DNA of 64,000 nt from Gelatoporia subvermispora B (GCA_000320605.2 KB445798.1:40156-104155), one strand, 5' to 3'. Shown: positions 1-12,697, counted from the first letter of the stretch. The notes: generated by a model not told the origin, from the sequence alone. Numbers and translations are program-made.

Positions 1-215
1 AGCGCCACACGAAGTGCCTGGAGAAGCTGAAGAAGCTTATGGCACAAGTGTCAGGCTCAGAAGTCAGCGGAGAGCAAGACGGGCACGACGACTCTGGCAG
101 TGAGGCCGAGTGGGCTGAAGAAGTCAGGCCGTCAAGGAAGCGCCGAAATGTGGACGACAATGCGGGTGGTGCCGTGAAGCGGCGCAAAATTGACATCACT
201 GACATCGTCGACTGA
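1..215 (+). CDS. 3' end of a gene; C-terminal tail of a probable nuclear protein (partial)
   Basis: The frame starting at base 3 is open from the window edge to a TGA at 213-215 and encodes about 70 residues. The peptide begins with a lysine-rich stretch (CLEKLKKLM), continues through an acidic serine/aspartate segment (DGHDDSGSEAEWAEE) and ends with two basic clusters, RKRR and KRRK, spaced like a bipartite nuclear localisation signal. The other two frames on this strand hit stops within the first 110 bases. No domain is visible in this fragment, so the family cannot be named. The alternation of acidic and basic residues is typical of disordered tails of chromatin or nucleolar proteins; that reading is inference. 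The gene's body lies outside the window. Confidence 0.6.
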   Translation, partial: RHTKCLEKLKKLMAQVSGSEVSGEQDGHDDSGSEAEWAEEVRPSRKRRNVDDNAGGAVKRRKIDITDIVD

Positions 216-1137
216 GTGCCACGGACCGGGCTAGTTGGGTATGTGTCTTCTCCTCATTCTTCTTTCTCGCCGATGCGGACAAAAGCCGACGCTGAACGGC
301 ACTCCATATATATTCTTCTACCTTTGTACACGTAGAAATGACTCGATATATGCGATCGGCATCCGAGGGTCACTCATCTTCCAAATTACTCGACTCATGA
401 AACAAAGTAAAGATCTCATTGTAGTCAGTAGCACTTTTCGTGTATTACTCTTACACAGCGCTCCCATACCTGATCCTCCTGTAAAAACTCCGGATCCCAC
501 TGAAATATTCTAGCCACTTGGGACAAATGTTTGGGCTGGAGATACTTCTACGGGCTCTCTCATTGACGTGCTGTCTAAGTGCTCGGTCCATGGGTATATT
601 GTTATTAGGGTCGCATCATCTCCGCGGCCCAGCGGGTCTGCCCGCGAATAATTATTAATGCGATGTGCACCGAGTTTGAGACAGTCATATCACTCAATTT
701 GGCTCATCTCACCATACCTCAAGCTTATTACTGCATCTATCACTGAGCAATTCAGCTCCAGTTTTTTGAGCTAGTGTTGTAAACATTTGAAGGGAGAAAC
801 AGAATATGTTGAGATGCCTGGTCCTCGACCCCTCCCAATCTCGGGCGGTTCGGTCTCTAACAATCTGCCAGCCTGGTCAATTTTTGGATATTTAGTCATC
901 TTTTCGAGCCCACATACTAGTCTAACGAGTTTAAATGCAACCAAAGGTGAACTAAGAACTGCTGGTATGAATTCGTGAACACTTTCGACGGCTAACACTG
1001 GTCACGAACAATGTTCCGTAGAGCCACTCAAACTCTATACCTCAAAATGGTCTACAGTCCAGTGAATTTACAATACAAAAATCCATTTCACGTTCCGGTG
1101 CTCCTCAATGCACCACTTGCAACACTGAACGCCCGAT

Positions 1138-1366
1138 TACTGTAGCTTGGCGTATGGTAGCAACGGGCGGCCAAGCGTGACAGCCAGAATGTTAGCAACA
1201 ACGGCCAAATGTGGGAACTCAACTTCCTAAACAGGTATTTAGGCGCCCTGATATCCCAATTTCCACTCCCCGACTCTCACCGTGATGCGTGACATGTGCA
1301 GGTCTCAGCAACACAACGGGCCCACCGTGATGCGTGACCGTTGCTACCATACGCCAAGCTACAGTA
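1138..1366. mobile_element. MITE-like element, 27-bp perfect terminal inverted repeats and TA target duplication
   Basis: Positions 1140-1166 and 1338-1364 are perfect reverse complements (27 bp, outer ends CTGTAG and CTACAG). Each is flanked outside by TA (1138-1139 and 1365-1366), the target-site duplication typical of the Tc1/mariner superfamily. The 171-bp interior has no open frame of note. It contains a direct repeat, CACCGTGATGCGTGAC, just before and at the right end (about 1280 and 1323). The size and lack of coding capacity fit a non-autonomous miniature element. The family assignment rests only on the TA duplication and is inference. Confidence 0.7.
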
Positions 1367-1608
1367 TTACGAATTGTAGTTCTGTGAGCCTATGATGGCC
1401 AAAGGCACCGGAGAACCAGTCATAATCCCACTTTGTACGAGTACGTAGACATCTTCACTGACACGGGCCGCACGGGTCTTTTCATTCGTGTCAGTTAAGT
1501 CGCTGTGCGTACCGTGTATCAATGTCTGTCAGTCTGCTGGCACAAGTTGCTCGCCACAGTAAATGACCGAACTCCGCATTTGGATAGTTTTTGTGATATC
1601 TTCCTGGA

Positions 1609-1682
1609 GAGCTTAAGAGCACGTGAGATGTTAGCAGGTTTTGACCACAAAGTATCGCGCGTGTCCTGAGAACGGCGACGGT
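1609..1682 (+). promoter_or_regulatory. Conserved promoter blocks shared by ABC1 and ABC2, including a CACGTG E-box
   Basis: The 19-bp block GAGCTTAAGAGCACGTGAG (1609-1627) recurs unchanged at 21522-21540 upstream of ABC2. The 15-bp block GAGAACGGCGACGGT (1668-1682) recurs at 21591-21605. The first contains the palindrome CACGTG (1620-1625), a bHLH-type site. A third shared string, GGTTCGAACCTC, follows at about 1685. The flanking DNA is more diverged, so these blocks are candidate binding sites; function is inferred. Confidence 0.45.
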
Positions 1683-2086
1683 TAGGTTCGAACCTCGCTC
1701 AAGCCATATCCCTCAAAGACTGACTCAGTTCCTGAATCTTCTTACCAAGGATTCAGCTTGCCCACGTTGGCTTTTGCTCTCATCACACGAAGTCGTCAGG
1801 GTATTCGACGCGTTCATAATGCAACTTGGGGAAAGACTGGTATTTCCATCGCTTCGCTGGGCTGTGCAGTTCCCACGTTTATGCCAGCAGTGCTCTTACT
1901 AGAAGTGGCACATGGCAAGTCCAATCACGATGTTGGATGACAACGTCCTGATATCACCTGGCACCTGCGCGCTCAATTACCGCGTCTCGAGCAGCTGTCA
2001 ATGACCGTGGAACGCTCTCAAGGTCATAAAAGGCTAGCTCGTCGCGTTGCTGCGGTTTGCGCGTTTCTTGACTCCCATCCTCTGCG

Positions 2087-5000
2087 ATGGCTACTGTGGT
2101 TCAACTAGCAGATGGCTTCTCCCCGCAAATCACCCTAAATCGAGGTGGATTAGGCGGCCAGCGCTTTCAGATACACTTGTTCCCAAATGAACGAGAGTGA
2201 ATGAACTATTGCATCACGCATCGAACATGCAACTGACATTGTTCGTGCGAAAGGATCTGGCAAAAGTCGCTGATAATACCTGCAGGCATTGCTGGCGTCT
2301 CGGCAATGGTCCTATTACTGCAGCTTGCGCTTCGACTAAGGGAGACTTTGCGCCTCAAGGCAGCCCCTACCGAAGAGACCACAACCAATGTTATGTCGGG
2401 TGTCGTGGGCGCTGCGCAATCGCGCGTCAAAAAGCACATAGACAATTTAGGTGGCCCTGTTATCTTCGCTTTCCGCTTCGCCCGACTTCTCTGCTGCCTG
2501 GCATTACTTGGACTATCGGGTATGACTGTCGTTGAACTCGGGACCCAGCACGGTCTGCGCAGTAGCGATCGCTGGACTGTTTTAAGCCTGTGCGGCGTAT
2601 ACGTGAGTGAAGCAAATTCGAATAATTAAATTGTGTATGCTGAACGTTTCACAGGGATATACGGTCCTTCTATCCCTCGTATCCATCCTTGCTGGACAAT
2701 CTCTCAGTCGACTAGCTTGCCGGCATCTCGCCACCGTGTTGGTCTTCACCTGGATTGTATACGGTTACCGTGATATCTGGCCTTTAGCCACGTTTACTCT
2801 ATCACCGTTGGATGCAGCAGAAGGATGGCGATTTTGGGTCAAGTTCGGCATTCTCTCGACAGCGGGCACTGTCATTCCGCTGACGTCTCCGAGACAATAC
2901 ATACCCGTGGATCCTAAGGTTGTAATCATCGGAATATGTTACCACGCTCACTAATGTTACTCATTTTAGAATGCAAAAGTGCCAGCACCAGAGCAAACCG
3001 CCTCACTGTTGTCTTTGATACTCTACTTTCACCTTGACCCGCTTATCATGAAGGCAAATCGTACTTCGCACCTCAAACTAGAAGAATTACCACCAGTCGC
3101 CGACTACGACATGACAAAACACTTGGTTCAGCATAGTGTTTCGGTGAGCACCAACCTGTAACGACTGCTCAGGCGCTTGATCGATGTCGTGCAGCATCTA
3201 GACCCTTTCCGTATGAGGAAACAGCGACACATGTTCTGGGGGATCTTGATCGTTTTCTGTGAGATCATTGGAGTTCTTCTCTTACATTATGGTGTCTGAT
3301 TGCGAATTACAGGGAAAGAATGGCTTACCTTGATTGTCATGCTGCTCATCCAGGTAGGTATCACGGCGACAGTGTAATATCGTATCCATTCATAGTCCTA
3401 GGTCCTGACCCTGCTCGCAAGTCCTGTTGGGATAAACAACCTCCTGAGGTGAGTCATCCTCTCGCTGTGTAGTATGTACTACCTGAGTTCAACATTTGCC
3501 TAGGTACATCGAGACCGGAGGGAAGGACGCCATCATTCGTCCGTGGGTGTGGATATCCTGGCTGTTCCTCGGTCCTGTCGTGGGCTCCGTCGTGCTACAG
3601 TGGTATTGCTTCATCGGAGTAAGTTTCATACTTCTCCGCGTTCTGCTGCTCCTTGACTGCAGATGTAATATCTATTCAGATGAAATTGTCGCGACGCCTG
3701 CAAGCTGTCTTGATATCACTTATTTTCGATCACTCTCTTCGCATCCGTGTCAAGGCTGGAGAAGATAGCTCTACTAGTGGATCATCTCGTCCCAGTGCCT
3801 CTGTCACCCCAGATAGCGCCTCTGTTGTGGAGTCTACCGAGGGCGGCTCAGCTAGTGAGAGTGTCAGCGATGAAACGACGGTGGGCACAAGCGCAGAGAG
3901 CATTGACTCATCCGCGAAGAACAAGCAGAAAGCCAAGACCAAGGCCGATTCTTCGCAGAAAGAGGCGTCGCCATCGTTTCTACCTGCAGGCGAAAAGTCA
4001 AAGAACTTTGCGGGCAACCTGAACAACTTAGTTACTATCGATATGGACAGGATCTTGAATGCGCGAGAATGGATCAACTTAGGCAAGCGTCTAATGAACA
4101 CCGTTTCTACCATCTCACGCCGAGGATGTTTCAGTTGTTATGACACCTGTGCAGGTGGCTATTTCTGTCTGGTTTCTTTACTCGGTGCTTGGCTGGAGGT
4201 ATGACCCATTTCCAGATCTCACACACATCCTCACCGAATCATCCGTTATTTAGCTCATTCGTTGGGCTTGCCTCCATGATAGCACTGCTCCCGGTACCAG
4301 GATACTTTGCAAGTCTTACACAATCACTGCAGAAAGAGAAAATGAAGAAGGCAAGTGCATGTTACCATCGGAACACTGGAGCACGCTCACCTATGATCAG
4401 ACGGACATGCGCGTTCAAGCCGTCACAGACAGTACGTCACGGCATCTGACGATCGTGTCGACATCGCTGATGCAAGGCAGCTGTGGGTGTGATCCGGATG
4501 ATCAAACTTTTTGGTTGGGAGCCTCGCATGATGGACCAAATCGCGCAAAAACGTCAAGAAGAGCTGAAGATCCAGAGGAGGTACCAAATCCTGAACTTGT
4601 CCGTTACCGTCGGAAAGTGAGTTCTTAGTAACAATCACACCATACTTGCCTCGATCTTATTGTTCAGCTTCACTATACCCTTGTTCACGTTACTCGCAAC
4701 ATTATTCACCTATGTGAGTGATCAACATACGATGGTCGTGATGGCACTGACGTGTTTCTGCAGTCTGTGATCATGAAGAAGGAGCTAACGGGTGAGTGAT
4801 GCGCTTGGGACATCAATACAATATGTGTAACATCTATCCTAGCTGCAAAGCTCTTCTCGTCCATAGCTGGTACGCAAACGTTATATATCAACAAGTGCCA
4901 TGAGCTCATGGTTCGATAGTATTCGACTTATTGCGCATGAGCTTCAGCAGTGTCACGATGTTCATTCCAATGTGCATCAAAGGTATTGTTTGCTCGCTCT

Positions 5001-8000
5001 CCCTGTACGAGTTTCTCTGAGGACGGTCCTCAGGCAAAGTTTCCCTTGATCGTGTGCAAGATTTCTTGCGAAATGTTCGTCTCACCCTTCATCGCAAACT
5101 TGTACATACTTAGAATTTCCCAATTTATACAGACCGAGCTGCTCGACCAATTTTCCGCCGTGAAGAAAACCGGCTGCGAGGTAGCGCAGTCTGAAGCTTC
5201 GCGTGAGGTTATTGGTATTCGAGAGGCGTCCTTCACATGGACAAACGAGACCGACGGAAGTGGGACCCTAGGTTCCTCGCGGCGAAGATTCACTTTGCGC
5301 ATCGAAGACGAGCTGACTTTCAAACGGGGTGGGATTAATCTAATCGTTGGGCCTACAGGTTCTGGGAAAACATCACTCCTCATGGCACTACTCGGTATGT
5401 CGCATTTTCTTTTGCATCTTACTTTGAACATCACGTGATGGCTTGATGGTTTCTTGCGAACGCGTAGGCGAGATGCACTACATTCCATCTGGATCCAACT
5501 CCTATATTAGTCTTCCCCGTGATAGCGGCGTAGCATACGCCGCACAGGAGTCTTGGGTTCAAAATGAAACCATCAAGGTAAGCGCATTCTTACCTTTCTA
5601 CCGCGTGACTCCTCATGCCCTCGTCCTAGGACAACATCATTTTTGGCAGTCCGTATGACGAGGAACGCTACAGAAAAGGTAGGCGTATTCAAAATACCAG
5701 ACACTCACCTCGAACTCACAAGCGTACAGTGATCAGGCAATGTGTCCTTGAACGTGATCTGAGTCTGTTCGACGCTGGCGACCTGACGGAGGTTGGCGAA
5801 AAGGGAATAACCCTCAGGTACGCCCTGACACTGGCTACCCAAATAGGTTGTTCATAAAACGTGTACATTACAGTGGTGGTCAGAAGGTGAAGGAACATGA
5901 TGAGAATGGGATTTTATATGGGTTCTAAGCTGTCTTCTTTACCAGGCACGTATAACCCTTGCTCGAGCAGTCTACTCGTCCGCAGAGGTCTTGTTGCTCG
6001 ACGATGTGAGAATCATCGCATTCGCATCTAAATATGAACTCACACACCGTCACACACCGTAGATCCTTGCGGCTTTGGACGTCCATACCTCCAAGTGGAT
6101 TGTAGAAAAATGCCTGAGCGGCCACCTAGTCCGAGGCCGCACAGTAATCCTTGTCGTATGTATTCCCCAGTGAATCTCAATCCTAATTACTGATTTGATT
6201 CGAAGACGCATAACGTCGCCATAGCGAGACCCGTGGCTGACTTTGTGATCTCACTGGGCTCAGATGGTCGCATCGCAAGCCAGGGTACTCTTGACATGGC
6301 ATTGGCAAAGAACGCGAAGCTCTTGAAGCAGCTCAATACAGAGACAGAGGTGACTGAGAGAGCGGAGCATGAAGTCGACCCTGTAGAGCCGGACATCCAG
6401 GCTACATCCAATGACAGGAGCGGCAAACTAGTCGTCGAGGAGGAGATCGCTGTCGGTCGCGTTGGATGGCCTGCATGTGAGTGTCGATAGTATTACCTCA
6501 CAGTACTTTGCCTTATTGGTCGACAGTCAAGATGTACCTCCAAAGTTTAGGGGGCTCATATCCTGTCCTCTTCTGGACTGGATGCATTGGCGGTCTCTCT
6601 GTCGTCAATGTGGTGTTCGCTGTCCAAGTATGGTTCCTTGGACTATGGGCTTCGCAATATGAATACCGCGATCCGCAAGATGTGCATGTCGAGTTGTGAG
6701 TTGCACCCACCGTCTCAGAGGTCTACCTTTGACGGGAATTCTTGCCACAGCTATCTTGGGGGATATGCTGCTATGCTCCTTGTTCTCACGTTCTCATTCA
6801 GTGCCGCATGGATTGCTTGGGTTTTCGGCGGCATCCGAGCATCTCGAAAACTCCACGAAGAACTCATTGAGTCCGTACTGAGGTCAACTCTGAGGTATGT
6901 CCAAGAGTATAGTCCATGTTAAGCGAGTGCACATATGTCTCCCTAGATGGCTTGACAAGACGCCTGTTTCGCGTATCATTGCTCGATGCACACAGGATAT
7001 AGATGCGGGTGAGTGCTACTATCAGGAAAGTCAGACATGGTGCTGAGTAAACGTATTGCACAGTTGACGGTGGAGTCACAGGGAACGCGTTCGCGTTAAT
7101 TGATGGCACCTTGGATATCCTAAGCCGTCTCCTTGCTATCATCGCATACTCGCCGATATTCTCCATACCTGGCGCCGTACTTGCCGTTTTCGGTGGTTGG
7201 TGTGGCCAGCTGTACCTAAAGGCGCAGTTGTGTGTCAAGCGTGAGATGAGCAACGCCAAGGCGCCTGTGCTAGCACATCTTGGAGCCGCACTTGCTGGAC
7301 TCAGTGAGTCAATTCATGTCTGTAATCACCTTGTTTATTCTCATGCGGCTTAGCCTCCATACGTGCCTACGGTGCAGAGGAGGTTTTCAAGGAGGAGTCT
7401 ATCCGACGCCTTGATAGACTGACGCAGGCAACCATGACTTTCTTCAACTTGAATAGGTATGGCAACGCTTTTGGTGGAATTCTGTAAGACTGAGTCATTG
7501 GACAGGTGGATCTCACTACGCCTTGACGTTCTTGGAGGTATTTTCGCGTCAGGTCTTGCAGCATACTTAGTATATGTCGCGAACCCCCAAGCATCAAATA
7601 TCGGGTTTTCCTTGAACATGGCTGGTGCGTGTTCATGGTTGAAACACGTATTATGTATTTTCGTTGACAGCTGTCTCAGTTGGTTTCGCCAATCTGATCT
7701 TGTACTGGGTCCGGAACGTGAATAGTTTGGAAGTCAATGGCAAGTTACATGCACCGATTCCTCTCGTGCACAATAAGTTGACATTGATTGTTTGACAGCA
7801 AACAGGTAAATTGCTCCCCTTTCTGCACCACAAAGACAAAGAATGCTGATGAGCCACGGCCAGCCTGGAGCGTGTCCAACAATACCTTGAAATCGAGCAC
7901 GAGCCAAAAGCAACATCGGAGGGTGTTCCTCCAGCTTATTGGCCTGCAAGTGGCCATCTTAAGGTTGTTAAACTTTCGGCACGCTATTCCGAGGTATGTT

Positions 8001-9169
8001 ATCTAGAGTACACACTGCCATCTCGCCGTTAATCAAACCAAGGATGGTCCAAACGTACTCCACAACATCTCCTTCGAGGTGAAGTCGGGTGAGCGAGTGG
8101 GCATTGGTGAGCCTCCAGTCGCCATGCCTATGGCACCATACTGAAGTGATGAGGCAGTCGGACGTACTGGGAGCGGGAAGGTCAGTCACCGTGGATCCGG
8201 GCGTGTGGAATTTGGTAGTGCATACTAATTGCCCAAGTGACAGACTTCGCTGACGCTTGCACTGCTTCGGGCTATCATCACCGATGGTAATGTTTACTAC
8301 GATGGGATCCCAACTGATACCATCAATCTCGACGCCTTACGTTCCAACATCACGATTATTCCACAGATAGTAGGTATCTCCGTCCGTGCTCGGCAAGCGC
8401 GATGCATTTACGATCTTACTCTGGCAGCCTGAGCTCCTCAGCGGTACACTCCGACAGAACCTAGACCCATTTGGCCAATATGACGACGCAGTACTCAACG
8501 ATGCCCTACGGGCTGCAGGCCTCTTCTCACTGCAGAGCCAGAAAGATGAGGGACGCATCACGTTGGACAGCGAGATTGCAAGTGGCGGCAGCAATTTGTC
8601 TGTTGGCCAGCGACAGATTCTCGCTTTGGCACGGACAATTGTCCGGCAGAGCAAGATTTTGATCCTTGATGAAGGTATGGTTCTGAGTGTGCTTGTGGTT
8701 TTGCCAGCTGACTGGCAGTGGCACAGCGACGTCCGCGATTGGTAAGTGCAAAATTGGGCTGTGACAATGAGCTTGCGCTGCACAATTGGGACAGATTATG
8801 CAACGGATTCGGTTATTCAGCGATCTCTACGGAATGAATTGGGGAGGGATGTAACCCTGCTGATTGTCGCACACCGTCTGCAAACTATCATGGATGCAGA
8901 CAAGATCGTGAGTGATCTAGCTTGCTACCCTCCCTCTGACTGCTAAGGAATCCGATATCATTACATAGCTCGTTCTCGATGCTGGGCGAATTGTGCGTTT
9001 CCATTGATGTTTCAACGGGTCTCTGATAATGTTGTTGTCTTCAAAGGTCGAATTCGACACTCCAAGGGCATTGCTACAGAACCCTCAAGGGTCGCTGCAC
9101 GCGCTAGTTGAAGAGAGCGGAGAGAAGGATGTTCTGTATGATATGGCAGAAGGGATCCCATCTTCATGA
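2087..9169 (+). CDS. ABCC/MRP-type ABC transporter, paralogue 1 (about 40 introns)
   Basis: A full-length ABC exporter of the ABCC (multidrug-resistance-associated) class, expected in the vacuolar or plasma membrane and exporting organic anions or conjugates; the substrate is unknown. The start is the ATG at 2087 (MATVVQL), in the same place as in the two paralogues, and the stop is TGA 9167-9169. Order: hydrophobic N-terminal segment, TMD1 with a Ser/Glu-rich loop (about 3750-4050), NBD1, TMD2, NBD2. NBD1 has Walker A GPTGSGKTS (5349-5375), a signature LSGGQK split across a 13-nt exon (5874-5886) and a Walker B ending LLLDD. Asp in place of the catalytic Glu is usual for ABCC NBD1. NBD2 has VGRTGSGK on a 23-nt exon (8158-8180), signature LSVGQRQ (8596-8616) and LDEATSAID across a 15-nt exon (8727-8741). 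Donors at 4351 and 7740 are GC instead of GT. All frames join without stops. It is closer to paralogue 2 than to paralogue 3. Confidence 0.93.
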
Positions 9170-11711
9170 TAGATCCCAATGTCAACATTATCAGGACGAT
9201 AGTTGTGTACAGCAGTTGTTTGAGAGACATCATTTTCATTCATACAAGATGGACGTCGCGCATATTCGCGAATCGCGCATGGGTTGCCCACCACAATCTG
9301 CGTTGAGACACATGCTATTCAACATATTCGGATGAAATGCATAGCGAGGAAAAGACCGAGACTGACGGAACTACCGGCGTACGGATTCGACTGCTTATCG
9401 GCAAGCCGAGACTACTGCATAGCGATGGATATTTGGTCTTGTTAGAATCTAAAGCCAATGGCTTTGACGCCCACGGCCGTGACGCCTCCGAGCCTCCAAC
9501 ACTTCGACTAGAATCGCAGCGTTGCTTCATTTTGCGTGTTAAATAATTTGGTGGGTTTGTTTCCGGGTGTGTTTCAAGCTGTAATGTTTGATCTGCATAT
9601 ATGGATGCAATCGTAACTCCCATCGTTGGACTCGCTACGCAAGAATTACAGACAAATCCTCATCTATCCGCACAGAGTCTGGAATATCTTGGCTGGTGAT
9701 ATGCCCCTGAAGCTACCGGACCTAATTGTCGATGCCAGCGCTTTGAGTCCGGAGTGGGAAACCTGCTCAGCAGCTCTGGAGTCTCCGGATACATCCAGAG
9801 GCATGAAATCTGCGGGGTACAGTACATTCGTAATCTCTGCTCTATGATGTATTGATACGGTGTTTCACCGCGCGTTGATCTTTCTTGATGCCCGAGTCCG
9901 AAGTGATATGTGATCGGCGTGTTATTTGCCATCTCCGGTCATTTCCATTCTGTGCACGATCTTTTGCATATCTCCGGCGATGAAGCGTGCGATGAGCGCA
10001 ACTTCCATGATACTTCAGCTATACGGCTGCCATATCCTCAAAATCACATTCTCGGAACATTTCAGATCAGCACCCTACGCATCATCCTTTTCGCTGCTCT
10101 GCCAAAACGAGCTCTATCCATACTTATGTTGTAAGTTGCCTCGTATTCTGGATTCTTGAAGTTTGGGGCGGAGGACCCAAATAGCACCCCCATGCTTCAC
10201 CACATGTATCGCGTCTTCTCCATCTTTGTCACCTTCTCTACCTTGCGATAGTCCAGAGATGTCCAAGATCGTGATGCCCAGCTGATTCTACAGTTCAGTT
10301 ATACTCTGAGACCTGATGCCTTTCTGAGCTTGCTTGGCATCACCTTGTCTCCGCCAATTACACCTATCCTCAGACCTCATCGACATCCCTGGGATGCTTC
10401 GCAGAGCGCGCCGCGGACCGCGGGCTGGGGTTAGCCTGCCAGCCATTTTTCTTGGCTCAATCAGCGATCAACTCCGAAAAGACCGTAATGGTGCTGGTCC
10501 AGGAACTTGGATATGACACGCCTGCTGGCATTGGCCGGCGAATCAACAAGTATGTCAAGCAAGGGAGTTGTACAGGGTATCTCGGGGCTTGATATGCTCC
10601 TGTCGGATTGGATATTAGCCGCTTCCTCATCTCCGCATCTTCGCCGCCGCGAGGTCCAAGGTTCAGAAGCTTGTATGGCGGATGCACGTTCAGCCAATGG
10701 GGCGCGCGCTGCGTGGTACCCATGGCTGCTGCGTCATGTATTCTCATTCGCTGGCATGACAAAGACCGTGCGCGGCCATGATGCAGCTGGTCGCGTCATT
10801 GATATAGTTCGGTCGCAATCGTCGAGGGTTCACGTTCATGTCCTGCGATCTTTCATCTCTAGTATCTAGAGCGACGGTAGGGCGGGAGGGGATTGCGCCA
10901 TCGCGCGGGCCCCACGGCGCCGCGCGCAGGACTCGAGGCTCGGGATGTGCATTCACACCGTGTCCGCGCGCAGTGACCCTGCACGTCACACTTCCACCCT
11001 CATACGCAGGGAGCGTGCGAGGAGGATGCAAGCGATCACATAGTCGGCACCGGATATTTCCCTCCATGGTGTCGGCAGCGGCACTGTCAATGTATATCTT
11101 GTTCATGCAGGAACCAGGATATCTTGCGGCGATCGAGGTCATGTATCTAATATGAATGCGAGATGGTGTGAGTGTTCCCCTTATGTAGACATCTAGCGCG
11201 GGAAGGTGAAAAAGTGACAAGTGTAGTTAGCCGACCCTTGTGGCGTCGCAGGGCCCAAGGATCCCTGAAAAGGCACTCGGGCGGGAATAGGGTCCCGACG
11301 AATTGCCGATTTCCGTCTCACGTTCCAGGAGATTCTGTGCTTGTACAATGGCAGCCACGGTTCGTCGTCCCTCGCCGCAGTAGATAGGCACATGCATGGA
11401 AGACTGGAAGCCGAGGCATAGATCGTTGATCACGAGGCACGAGGCGCTGATATTAAATGAGGTCTCTTCGTGCGCGAGGGGCGGGTATCTTGAATGCTGC
11501 GTATGCTACAATCCGTGTATGTGTGGAGTGATAATGAGGAGCCGCCGGTGAAGAGTGAAGTACATGTAAACCCATGAAGTCGCGCCTATGTACGGTAGTC
11601 TATTCACGAGCCCAGCTCGTGCCGCTCCAGGCTCGTGGCAGGTGAATGAGATCGGGAAAGAATATCGTACATGTCTGTAGCCTCGCGTGCATGGCAAGTG
11701 AGCACCAAGCT
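9170..11711. other. Gene-poor stretch, 2.5 kb
   Basis: I find no supportable gene between ABC transporter 1 and the methyltransferase. A frame around 10460-10800 (+) reads like decayed coding sequence (for example LVQELGYDTPAGIGRR followed by an in-frame TGA), but I cannot match it to a family. The 10840-11060 segment is GC-rich with overlapping open frames on both strands, which is a composition effect. Confidence 0.4.
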
Positions 11712-12697
11712 CTAGAATACGCCCGGGAGGAGCCTCCACTGTACCCTCGCGGCATATGCGTCCCACGTGCTCCCAAAGACGCGCTGCAGCTCCGCATCTT
11801 CTATGACAGTCCGCCGGTTTGTCCCCTTTAGTGCCATTGCGACCTTCATCGTCCAGAACGCGACACATGTCCATGCGACGGCCGTCCCGAGGCCCATTCC
11901 CCCTACGCAGTGCATACTGGTCCTCGTCGCGCCGAGCATCGACGCCCCAGCGGTCGAATCAATACCGGAACATGGCGCGATGCGCAGCCAGCACTCCCGT
12001 AGCCATGCGCCGGGGGCGAGCCCGACGGCCGATGCGCCGAGAAGCGTGAGGTATACGCCGAGGTAACTCGGGTGCCGCACGAAGGCGTAGGGCCCCGTAG
12101 TTACCAGGCGGTGCTGCGGGGAGATGGAAACTTCGAACGTGAACAGTTTCCCGAGTGACTGGAAGCATGTCAGACGGATGGCAGCACCAGCCAATGTTGC
12201 GAGGGAGCCGAGCGCGAGGAGCGGGTGCACATATGTGAGTTTATGGAGGAGCGCGGGGGACTGGAATGAGGGGAAGAGTGGGGATGATTGAAGGATGGAC
12301 GACAGTGGCGAGGAGGGAAACGCAAGCGAGAATGTCACGAGTGCATCGCAAAATGTGACGAACATCGTCATCGCCTGCAGGTCATTTATCGAAATTAATG
12401 AGCGTCCATACTACTGGTGACGGGCACACGGGCGAAATGCCCGAATTTGGCAGGTGCGCCACATCCGTGGGCGAGTCGCCGTGGCATACAACGTACCTTG
12501 CTGCAGAATGTGAACCAGAGGATCGCGCACTCGAAGAATGTCCGTCTCCCCATCAGCTCCTTAGGTGGCGCGGGCGGGTTAGGCGGCGATAGCGAGAGAT
12601 ACGCTGACGCGCCGGTCGTCAGAAGTAATGCGATCTTGCACAGTGGTTCAGTGTGGGGGAACATTGACGGTGGCGCGGATGCGAGAGATGCGAGCAT
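11712..12697 (-). CDS. Isoprenylcysteine carboxyl methyltransferase (ICMT) family membrane protein
   Basis: Two exons on the minus strand: 12497-12697 (67 codons, ATG at 12697) and 11712-12374, joined in phase 0 by a GTACGT...CTGCAG intron to give 287 residues. ICMT-family enzymes are ER-membrane methyltransferases that use S-adenosylmethionine to methylate prenylated C-terminal cysteines, though fungal genomes also hold divergent members of unknown substrate. The family signature is visible: GPYAFVRHPSYLGVYL in the second exon (canonical GPY..RHPSY.G), then hydrophobic segments and a C-terminal EDAELQRVFGSTWDAYAARV block matching the E..EL...FG..Y..Y cofactor-binding region. The N-terminal exon encodes one or two membrane segments. 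An upstream in-frame start at 12907 adds a Pro/Arg-rich stretch unlike the family, so 12697 is preferred. Whether it is the true STE14 orthologue is uncertain. Confidence 0.85.

Larger units (their letters stand above)
216..2086. other. Intergenic region, 1.9 kb, with a MITE and the ABC transporter 1 promoter
   Basis: No supported gene: open frames here are short and lack coding character. It holds a small inverted-repeat element at 1138-1366 (separate entry). From about 1550 onward the sequence is recognisably similar to the DNA upstream of ABC transporter 2 (from about 21463), so the right part is a duplicated promoter region. Confidence 0.6.

Noticed and set aside
1685..1715. GGTTCGAACCTC upstream of ABC1 (also near 21809 and 29526) as a tRNA or tRNA-derived SINE B-box
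   Set aside because: No A-box at a suitable distance, no cloverleaf, and the strings lie inside duplicated promoter regions.
10838..11220. Long overlapping frames on both strands
   Set aside because: GC-rich DNA with few stops; no recognisable protein.
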